Made by a program: the position numbers and the translations under genes. Below the pieces are notes generated by a model. That model saw only the letters and a list, made by a program, of their open reading frames with translations. It ran no database searches and was not told the DNA's origin. Positions 25,401 to 34,459 of a stretch of 64,000 nucleotides of DNA are shown piece by piece (the stretch's first letter is position 1; each line of letters opens with the position of its first letter). Source of the DNA: Pythium myriotylum (Eukaryota; Oomycota; Peronosporomycetes; Pythiales; Pythiaceae); assembly GCA_023091665.1 (NCBI GenBank), contig JALJCQ010000004.1:1302001-1366000 (forward strand), given 5' to 3'.

Positions 25401-25514
25401 ATCTGTGACTTGGTCAATGTCTCCATGCTGCTGCCAGCCAACGTTCTGGTGTGCTAATGCGTACCGAACCACCTCAACGTACGGATTCTGCCACACTAAG
25501 CACCCACGCGTCAT
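19494..25514 (-). CDS. WDR90/POC16-like centriole and flagellum protein: CFAP20-like domain plus WD40 array (3 exons)
   Basis: Exons are 25272-25514, 25078-25214 and 19494-25017; introns are 57 and 60 bp. The model is 1967 aa. The first two exons and the start of the third join into a CFAP20-like (DUF667) domain: WQNPYVEVVRYA, VFRIRGAIASANYVRFP, LGLTGRYVYIQ, then LRRTKGQHATMHLDLL and EKWTTIVVDV. The remaining 1700 residues are WD40 repeats (VRIWDF, LRVWPLDF, MRVWDVATG, VRVWQCEFG). This architecture is known from WDR90/POC16, a centriole inner-scaffold and ciliogenesis protein. A model starting at the long exon alone (25037) would lose most of the CFAP20-like domain. Its presence implies that the organism builds flagella, as zoosporic oomycetes do. 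Confidence 0.88.
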
Positions 25515-25828
25515 CAGTATGCACTTCGAGAGGAGTGGTGACAGTCAGTACTAGGCGTGGGAGGGACTAAAGTCGGAGCAGCAGGCGGCATGGGTCTTGC
25601 TATTGCTTGGCTTTTTTACTCGTGACAGTATCGTATTTGACACGAACAACCTTCGAGAACCATGCGTCCTTTCAGGACATGATACCTGAACAGTTGCATC
25701 CATGAAAAATAGAAGATCGTCTAAAAAACAAGAGTGCGAAACGCGATTTTCACCACATTGACGAAGTAACGAGAATCGAGCTTCGTGGGCTCCAAACATT
25801 ACTGCGACACATAAGCGAAGAATGGATT
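25515..25828. other. Spacer upstream of WDR90 and downstream of the PTEN-like gene
   Basis: 314 bp between the WDR90 start and the PTEN-like stop, both genes on the minus strand. It should contain the WDR90 promoter. No gene or repeat is recognised. Confidence 0.5.
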
Positions 25829-28380
25829 CTACTTGGACGATAAGCCACTGAGATACTCTTCGAGTTCGTCAAAATCGTCCGCATCGAAGTTGAGAACGTC
25901 GTCCACATCTTTTCCAGGCTTCTTTGTAGTCTTCGAGCTTGTGGGTGACAGTGCACCAAGGCCTTCCAGCTCCGCGTCCAGCATATCCAGATTAGTAGGC
26001 GACAAGTTGCTCGAGAATGCCTCAAGACCAAGTTCTGCTTCCAGCTTCTTGATGTCTTCAAACTCCTTTGCCAGTCCAGCAACAGGGTCCTGGTCAAGTG
26101 CGGATAATGTATCCGAGTTTGAAGGAATAAGGGGTTTCTCTTCCAAGTTCGCATTCAATAGTGCGTCGTCACTTGCAACCTTCGAGAGTGCGTCAGCCGT
26201 CAAAGACTCTAGTTCGCTCATGAGAGCCTTGTCTTTCTCCTCATTCCAGCTTCCTCGGCGGCTCACTCGCTTTGGTGCATTGAATTCGTCCTCCGCACCG
26301 ATACTGAAGCTTGAGGTCTTCGAAACGCTTGCAGACTGGCTTGTAGCCTCGCTCGCTTTTTTTGCCGCCTCAGCCTCCGCCTCTGCTGCAGCTATGGCCG
26401 CCGCAGCTGCCGCTGCCTCTTCTGCAGCGCGAGCAGCCTCGCGTTCCTTTCGCTTTCTTAATTGCTCCTCACGTTGCTTTTGAAGGCGCTCCTTGCGAGC
26501 CTCGATGTCCTCCCAGAAGGCTTCGTCTCGATGCAACATGTCTTCGTAAGCTTGACGGTCTTCAGCGTTCAAGGCGACGCCTTCAGAAGGGGCGGGTTGT
26601 GCTGCATCGCCCTCTGTTTGCACATCGGCAAAGATGAGATCAATGAAAAAGTCTTGATCAAATCGATCATCTCCACAGGCGCCATCTAACTGAGCCTTGG
26701 TGAGCCTAGTTAATTCCAAACATAATGAAGTGAGCCAAATTTCACAAACCACGTGTTCATACAGTCGTACCGGAGGATGCCCTGAGGAATATATCCTGTG
26801 TGGAAAGCACCGCGGAACATCGACATCCGTTCCCCCGAGTCTGTGAGGTGGCGGCAGCGCACAAGTACATCTCCTTGGAGCATACAGTTGACGTTGAACG
26901 ATATCGAGCCATCGTTTGTGTTGGCCCATTGGACACCGTTCCCGTTCTCCATATCGCGCCACGTTGTTGTGAACACAAGTTTCCCGCCCTTGAAAATCTG
27001 AAGGTACGGGCAGCAACCTTCTGCCACTACTTCGTGGAGTTCAGGATCGCCGTTCGCGTCTGTCGGAACCGACTCAGATCCCTCTCCACCTTCTTCGCCA
27101 ACCAAAGCCTGTGGTTTCACAGGCTCTAGGGACGTCCGGCGACCAAAGACAGGGATCGTGTTCATGATAACTCGGCGAAGCAGCAATGGGGACGACCGAG
27201 GTTTCACGCCTTCCATCACGTGGTTGAAGTACTGAATGTAGCTATGAGAGCCATATCGTGTAAGTCGCCTCTCGTCAAAGAGTGCAACAACCGCCCAAAG
27301 TTACGCACCGTCTCTGTGAGGGAATTGTGAGTTTCTCAACTGTCGAGTTTCGCTTTTCCGAGACATATTCCAGCGCCTCCAATGCGTTCGAGAACTGTCC
27401 GACCCAAGCCAAGTAGCACGCGATTACCGTGCCCGTGCGGCCTTTACCAGTGAGGCAGTGAATCGCAGCGATGTTTTTGTCGTCAGCCTCTAGCCAACTC
27501 TCGATCGACGTGCAGATCTTGAACACCAAACCTGGCAATCGCAGTTCACGCTTTAGCACACGCAAGGCCGATTCCATGAGTATAAACGACCATACCAAGC
27601 GGCGGCGCCGGGTGGCCCGGGAAGTTGAACTCAAGCACTTGGTTTTCGAAAAAGGCATAGTCATAGGTCTCCTCTGAACGGCACAAATCCTGTCAATTCG
27701 CACATACTAACGATGCAATCAACACTAGAGGACGTACCACTCAAATTCCAGATCATGTAGTGACCACCGTGCTTCTCGTTCAGGTACATGGAGACGAGGT
27801 CGATCGGGTTGTCCTTGATAAACGTGCGGTTCGCGCCCGTGTTCATGCTCGGAAAGCCCATCGCCACGATGTTGTCGTTGATGTACGAGAAGTTGAGCAG
27901 CTCGATACTGACTTCGCCCGTGGATCGATCGAGCGCGTGGCTCAGCCGGCGCTGCAGTGCGTCCATGTCGGCCATGTCGAGCGCCTTGCTCTTCAGCACT
28001 GTGGCCTTGGCTGCGCCTTCGCGCGCCGCCACTGCCGCCACGCTCTGCGCCTTCTTCATGAAGCTGAACATGCTGGACGCGGCGATCGAGGCTGCCGCCG
28101 AGACGGTCTCCGAGTTGATCTTCTCCGAGATCGCCGCTTTCATGGACGCCGTGCGCGCGCCAGTGGACGTCGTGCGTTCCTGCCCGTCGACCGTCTCCGT
28201 GTCCGTCGCGGCGGAGGAGGCTGGCGACGAGTCGTCCGCGGCGGCGTGCGTCGCGTCCGCCGACTCGGGCGGCTTCTGCTGGTCCTCGGGCGACGGCGAC
28301 GCCGCCTGCGTGAGCGACTCGAGCATGGCGCTGCCCTTGGCCGTGGCCGCGGGGAAGCGCTCGGCGAGCTTCTTGAACAT
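25829..28380 (-). CDS. PTEN-like phosphatase with C2 domain and long coiled-coil tail (5 exons)
   Basis: Exons are 27738-28380, 27596-27673, 27309-27531, 26771-27241 and 25829-26705; introns are 64, 64, 67 and 65 bp. The model is 763 aa. After an Ala/Ser-rich N-terminal extension of about 160 residues comes a tensin-type phosphatase domain: YINDNIVAMGFPS, KHGGHYMIWNLSEETYDY, and the signature HCLTGKGRTG with Cys266 and Arg272. The TI-loop region is conserved (TIPSQRRYIQYF), as is a C2 domain ending YIPQGILRLTKAQLDGA. The tail holds an Ala/Glu-rich coiled coil (about 530-600) and an acidic C-terminus. PTEN itself has HCKAGKGRTG, so the lysine thought to help bind the phosphoinositide is leucine here. 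Lipid phosphatase activity is likely, but specificity may differ. It is divergent from the PH-TBC gene. Confidence 0.88.
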
Positions 28381-28543
28381 GCCGCTCCGTTGCCCCCTTC
28401 TTCGAGATGGATCTGCCGCTTGTCTTTATGAAAGCTGTTCTCTCTTCGTTTCCGTTAAGTACGCTTCACTGACAGTTAAGTACGTGTCACTAAAGAGAGT
28501 TTTTCTCAGGAAGAGCGATCGATTATCGAACCCGTGGAGTATT
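28381..28543. promoter_or_regulatory. 163-bp bidirectional promoter between PTEN-like and PH-TBC genes
   Basis: Only 163 bp separate the two divergent start codons, so both promoters must lie here or overlap the coding regions. It contains the 17-bp direct repeat described separately. Confidence 0.7.
28454..28491. repeat. Two 17-bp direct repeats spaced 21 bp in a bidirectional promoter
   Basis: GTTAAGTACGCTTCACT (28454-28470) and GTTAAGTACGTGTCACT (28475-28491) differ at two positions. Their 21-bp period is close to two helical turns. It is a candidate binding site pair for a dimeric or cooperative regulator (inference). Confidence 0.7.
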
Positions 28544-31500
28544 ATGGAGCCGCTCAACGCGAAGGAGGTGACGGTGCTCTGGCACGGATGGCTCAAGAAG
28601 CTCGGAGGCTTCAGCAAGAGGTGGAAGCGGCGGTATTTCGTCTTCCTCTCGACTGCCACCGGGCTCAAAGAACTGCGACACTATGGTAACGCAACGCTCG
28701 GCGATTCGAACCAGCGGCTCTCTCGAATTCTCACGTTTGCACAGATGCACAGAGAGATGTCTCGGTGCTGCTGGCGTCCACGCCCAAAGGCGTCATTGCC
28801 ATGAACGATGCGACCGGGGTTTGTTGCTTCCGACCTCCGTCCCCACCCACAGGCGCGTCGAAGAGGCATCATGTATTTGTAAGGAAGTTGATGCTGCTCG
28901 TGTGGGCGCCCTCTTCTAACATGGTATGCTCTAAGAACCGAATGGAATCGCACGACAGCTCCGGAAGTGACCTCTATGACCAGAAGTTTGCTGTGTTGAC
29001 TCCGCTGGTCTGTGGCTCGGGAGAATGCTGGAGAGTCCACGACTGATCGTCGGTTTTTGTAGCAAGTGCACTTGCTTGCATTCCAAAGTGGTCGCGAGTG
29101 GTCAGAGTACGCTTCGTGAAGACTCTGTTGCACGTAAGGTATTGACGTTTTCTGGTTATGTGCAGCGCTAGTGAATCTCAGCAGGGGCTATCTCTATTGG
29201 CGTCCTTATCAGCATTTTATCCTGCTGTTGAGGTGCTTCACTCTGGTACAATGTCCAAGAAGCGCGAGCGTACTGGTCATTCTGCAGCAAAGCACAGCAT
29301 GATGTCGTACTGGAAGCGGCATTTTTTCGTTTTCCTGAGCTCTGGCGACTTGCTCTATTTCAAGGATGAGACTCTAGTCGAGTACCATGGTCGAGTGGAC
29401 GTTCGACACGCCCCAACAGTCCGAGTCACAGGCGAACGGATGCTTGAGGGGAGGAGAAAAGAGATTGGAACAATGTTGATGAAGTTCGGAAAGCTTCCGA
29501 CAAATGACCGCGAGAGCTGTCTCGTCTGGATTGCAATACCACCGTCGAAGATGTTTGTGTTGAAGTTGCAAGAGAACAACGAAGGAGCACCAGGTGCAGA
29601 CGCTCGGCATGAGCTCACTGCTTCGGCGAGGTATTGTTCCTTCTTTCGCACTGCAGTACACTCAATTGGACGCATTTGTAACTTCGTCCCGTTAGGAAAT
29701 GGCTTTCCCTGCTGTTACAGGGGCATGCAGAAACGAAGTACACACAACTAGAGCATTGCATCTCGACGGAAAAATTCGAAGCTTCCCCGGAGGTAGAGTG
29801 CCATTATGTGTGTGAGAGTTTTCTTATAATTTACACTTGTGATGTGTGTGCAGATTCTATCGGCAGTTCGTGCAGGCGTTCCAGACGAACTACGAGGAGC
29901 CATTTGGAAAGGCTTCTCCGGTGCTATTGATTTGCAGCGCCGTGCAGAGTTGAAACAAACAATTCGGAAGGCCACGAAGACTTTCAGCATTCGATCAATG
30001 AGTGGATCAAGACCCTGTGGTGACGAGAATAGTTCTGACTCCGCATGGAGAGAATTTTTCGAAGAGCTTTGCAGGCCGATCGACACAAACTACCTTGATG
30101 TCCCTGAAAATAGGATGATATTCGCGCGACTGTGCATTGTAGCGATGCGGGGGTTGCAATATGAAGATGAGACGGGGTTAAATTCAACGTCTTCTCAGAA
30201 CTCCAAGAAAGATGGGGTTCACGTTAAAGTAGATACAACTGCCCTGTTGATCTCACCAGAAGCTTCATCAGCTGTTGAAGAACCGGACGAAGGCCAAAGC
30301 GATTCAGATGTGCCAAATTTCGGTTTAGAGAAACACGTCGGCAAGGGCCGAGTCATTCGTAGTGCTCACTCAAGTGAAGGTCCAACCGCTAGTTGGGAAT
30401 CTACTTCGCGTCGACGGCTTCTCATTGCTACCTCCAGATTCAAGTAAGTGAGAGTATGCGCTACTGACTGGACCTGAATAATTCTAACCAAGGTGGCTTA
30501 AGCCCCTTCTCTCATCCGTGCCCATGGAAGGTTTTGTGCTTGCTGTTAGCTTACCTTGATGAAGAGTCGAGTTTCTGGGTCATCAACAGGTAGGAGAGCT
30601 GTGGGTACGATTCATGAGGCGAATGCTTATCGGTGACGCAGCATTCAGGATGTGTACCTTCCTGGTTACTTTCATGGTCACCGTCCAGCACTACAAGTGG
30701 ATATCGCGAGCTTCCGCGTCATTCTTGAAGAACGTGCGCCAACTCTCTCTGCCCACCTGAATGCTCTCTCATTTCCGGTGGATAAAGTCGCTGAAAGATG
30801 GTTCCTAAGCCTCTTTACGTCGACTGTGATGCCATTACAGACTGTGTTAAGAGTGTGGGATGCCTTCTTTGTCCGTGGTGTCCGCATACTCTTCGGTGTC
30901 GGAATAGCGCTTTTCCAATGCGCCGAGGACAAGCTGTTCAGAGCCAAATCGGCAGAGGAAGCTCACAATATCTTGAGCACGACAGAGAGGACGTCGATTA
31001 ACGCTGATGCGCTCTTCTCGACTGCTTTTAAAGATGATTTGAACTTATCCTGTACGTGAGCTTTGGTGATTATCGCTGTATTATATGCTTATGGCGTCTG
31101 CGGGTATCTGTAGGGTTGTCAGAGGAACGTTTCGACCGGATTCGAGCGCGTAGTCGTCAAGATGTTATCGACCAAGTAGCCCAGCAGGTATGTCATGACG
31201 AATGCTTATCCAGCGCTTCATACCCCCCACATCACTGTTTTCCCCTCATAATCCTAGTTGAGTACTTTCAAGGACAAGCTGGGAATCTTGATGCAGATGC
31301 AAGATCAAGTGACGCGCTTGGAAGCAAATGTGAAGACACTCCAGTCAACGATGAAGAACAACATCCAACTAGCGCCAACTTCTATCTCGCAACTCGGATT
31401 CACGGATTCGTGGAGCGTCGATGGTGGCGATAGCCTCGACAACGAAAACGATGCCGGCAGTTTGGGTGCATCGCTCCCAACGCTGTATAGGTGTCTTCGG

Positions 31501-32654
31501 TCGCTCGGAGATGCAATTGCTACTCTTTCCTCGGACTTGAACTTTCGTCAAGCTCATTGGCTGGCCCTTTCAAGTCAGTTAGCCGGTTATCCTTTGATGC
31601 GAACAGGTACTCGAATGACACCAGATCTTCAAAGCTGGCTAATCCAAGTCAAAGAAGGCAAGATATCTGGTGCAGGCCTAGATGCTCTGTTTGACAAAAG
31701 ACAAAGTCGGGACGATGCTCTCTTCCCCGGCTTAACCGACCAAGGTGGGTTGTACTTTGGTCCAGAAGATGACTCCAGCAGCCTCTTTTCCCATAAGAGC
31801 ATTTTCCAAACAGAAGATCGATACATTTCGGGTGGGTCACGGTAATTACAACACATAGAAGCGCAACTAACAATAAGATTGGAGTTGTAGAGGACTTTCT
31901 TCACGCTGTGGTGTCCACATTGAAGGCCGCTTGTATGGGACGTCTCAATTGTCTCGAAGCCGCAAACTGTTCAGACTGGCATGGAGGAAAGTGGCTGCAG
32001 TCGTCTATCGAGTATCCCGAGGATAATGATGGGATCAGTGGACGTTCACGAGCTACAACACGCCCTTTACGACGGGCGGTGTCAAACGCGAATAAGCCGC
32101 ATTTTGCATCATCGACTGGAGTTAGTCGAAGAGCGAACCCAAGCTACGCCCACCAGACCTCAAGAAACAGCCTTGACGACTCGGTGCTTCGTCACCAGTT
32201 CGTCAACGATACGTCTGGGAGGCAGTCTCTCGTTCTGATGCACGGACAAAACTCTAGCAGCACTGCGGCCTCTCTCTCAGCGCGAGGGCCTTCTCTCTAT
32301 GGTGCGTACGACGAAACATATGCACCCCTTCCAATCTCTGCGCTTGCTTCGACGATGCGATCGCGAGAATCACCACTGTTGTGGGATCAAGATTACAGTA
32401 GTCACGATATATCCTCGTCGAATAGTCGACTGCACCAGCAACGCTCAGCCCAGTACCGTCGGAGTGAGCAATCCTTTCAATCTTCGATAAACTCGATGAT
32501 GAGCTGTTTTAGCCGCTTCATCCGTCTCGAAAACCGTAACGTGGCTGCTTCCAAGTGGGAGCTGCGGGAGCGAGCTTTGCTTCTTGAAGACGACCTCCTA
32601 CAATCACTTAAAGCAACAGAGGGGATAGTGGCCGTGTCCAAGCACCTTTACTAG
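28544..32654 (+). CDS. Double-PH, TBC (Rab-GAP-like) domain protein (12 exons)
   Basis: Exons are 28544-28685, 28745-28878, 28936-28992, 29063-29115, 29166-29630, 29696-29792, 29854-30443, 30503-30589, 30642-31051, 31114-31187, 31258-31831 and 31891-32654. All 11 introns are 50-70 bp; the total is 1148 aa. The first PH domain (about 11-130) begins HGWLKKLGGFSKRWKRRYFVF and the second (about 148-300) has YWKRHFFVFLSSGDLLYF and ends KWLSLLLQ. A TBC domain follows (about 318-680): VRAGVPDELRGAIWKG, LLLAYLDEESSFWVI, DVYLPGYFHG, VDKVAERWFLSLFTSTVM and LRVWDAFFVRG. The C-terminal 450 residues have a coiled coil and a Ser-rich region. The catalytic arginine and glutamine fingers of TBC GAPs are not recognisable. 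The intron at 28879-28935 is stop-free and a multiple of three. It is likely a membrane-recruited Rab regulator or scaffold. Confidence 0.82.
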
Positions 32655-32695
32655 ACTGTTTTGTGAAAAAAACATCCAATTAAATAACTGCCGCG

Positions 32696-34240
32696 CTAAA
32701 GCGCTGTTCGACCCCCGCTTGCACCAATAACAGTATTGATCTCTGCCGTAAACGGGGATTCCAGATCACGTTGCTGAGGAGATTTTCTCCTTTGAGCGCC
32801 TGTTGTGAACGCGATGTTTTCCTGGTGCGATTCAGTTCCGGTATCCTCACCATCACACGACTCGTTGAGCACCTCAATCCCCAGTTCCTCCATGATCTCC
32901 ATGACAGCAAGCCACACCTCTGACCGAATCATCGCATACTTCCTCTCATCAAGTTCGTCTGTATACGAGTAAACTCTAATCGAGTACAACTCTTCCATAG
33001 CAACGAAAAAAAATCGTTCCCACTTCTCGCCATGCCGCAGATCCGACTTGTTCTCTTCGTGGGACGTTAGTCCCATGTGGAGAGATTGCAACATAACTTC
33101 AAGTTTCGCGACGCACAGACGAAGAGTTTCGACTGTGGTTGTGGGCGACACGCGAACTTGAATATCGATTGATCGCTTTGGCCGCTGAGAGAAATTTACC
33201 ATAGGCTTGAAGAGAAAGAAGCTGTTGGGTAGAAACGTCTGCGTTCCTTCTAGTGTGATGATCGTCGTGTATCGCAAGGAGACTCGATGCACAAAGCCCT
33301 GCGACGCGCCAACTTCAATGAAGTCATCAATCTTGAACTGCGAGTTGAAGGCGAGAAAGAGACCACCGACGACATTGTGGAACTACCAAGGATGAGTGTT
33401 CGGTCAGGACCACCGGCCAAGAGACTAGAGCAGAGATGAGACTCACCGACGGTACGAAGCCGAGAGCAATAGCGAGGCCAATAACTGCGAGGACGGAGTA
33501 CTTGAGCACTTCTTGTTGACCCACCGCAGGTGAGTAGATAATGAGAGCAATAATTAGTAACGTGGTCAGTCGCAGAATTTTAACCGACTCGGAAATGACC
33601 ACATGCTTGGAGACATCGCCGTTAGCACCAACAAAGCGCCGAACCGCAAACTAAGAGGAAGACCCCACGTCAAAATGCGCCAAGCGTGTAGTCGAAGACT
33701 AAGAACGTACGCTTTCGACGACGTTGAACAGAGAATAAAGCCACACAATGAAGAATAAGCCCCACACGTAATTGTGCATGTGGCACAGGAAGCTCGAGAT
33801 CTCGGAAACGGCGAGCGCAATGAGTACAAGTGTCGCCGACATGAGGTACGACGACGACCCGTAGCAGTGCTCTCGGAAATCCTCAGCCGTCCTATTCGAT
33901 CAGTCAGAGACGACAACGCCCTCGAGAGCGAGAAGGAAACGACTTACTGGGCAACGAATGGGATCTTGGTGAGAACGAAGATGACGAGTCTCACGAGCAC
34001 GCGTGGGAGAAAGGTCGCGAGAAAGACGAGCACGGCGGCGGTGACGAGTTTCACCGGCGTGATGTCGTGGTGGTACCAATTGCTGACGCAGGACAGCGGT
34101 CGACACGAGCTGTCGCACGAGTTGGTGGGCGCGGGCGTCGGCGTGGTCTGGCCCATCGCGCGAGGCGTCGACAGCGCGAACATGCACAGGGCGAACAGAG
34201 TGCGCCGGCGAGGCTCGCCGAGGACTGCGAGGGGGATCAT
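32696..34240 (-). CDS. MscS-like mechanosensitive ion channel (4 exons)
   Basis: Exons are 33948-34240, 33711-33891, 33447-33650 and 32696-33382; introns are 56, 60 and 64 bp. The model is 454 aa. It begins with a signal peptide (to about residue 30) and a short Cys-containing segment. Four hydrophobic helices follow at about residues 62-92, 108-130, 136-157 and 182-200, then a pore-type helix (about 204-236, ALGFVPSFHNVVGGLFLAF). The soluble beta domain has the MscS pattern FKIDDFIEVG, VHRVSLRYTTIITLEGT and FLPNSFF. The last 150 residues are soluble. The family opens under membrane tension to release osmolytes, which suits a wall-less zoospore stage (inference). The stop lies 41 bp from the converging PH-TBC stop. 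Confidence 0.88.
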
Positions 34241-34276
34241 GGTAATTTCGGCTTGGGCTTCCGAGCGATGGTGTGG

Positions 34277-34316
34277 AGGTTAACCTCGAGTGTCCCATAG
34301 GTTAACCTCGAGTGTC
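34277..34316. repeat. Two identical 18-bp direct repeats upstream of the MscS-like gene
   Basis: AGGTTAACCTCGAGTGTC occurs at 34277-34294 and again, identically, at 34299-34316, a period of 22 bp. Each copy contains the palindrome GGTTAACC. They sit 37-76 bp upstream of the MscS start codon, a typical promoter-proximal position. Confidence 0.8.
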
Positions 34317-34459
34317 AACCTAAGCACCAACTGAAGGAAGGAGCATGGACGGCAAGATGACTGTACCACCACTCAGCGGTTCATAGATTGGAACGAAAAC
34401 GAACGACACAAACACTACGACCACACTGTCTAGAGACCTGGGATCTCCGAGGGAGCACA

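Noticed and set aside
27242..27308. Alternative 40-bp intron in the PTEN-like gene ending at GAGAG
   Set aside because: The 67-bp version ending at CATAG gives QRRYIQYF, matching the family TIPSQRRY block, and fits the local intron lengths.
27760..28431. 223-codon plus-strand frame opposite the PTEN-like first exon
   Set aside because: It is an Arg/His-rich shadow of the GC-rich coding strand; the minus strand has the real domain.
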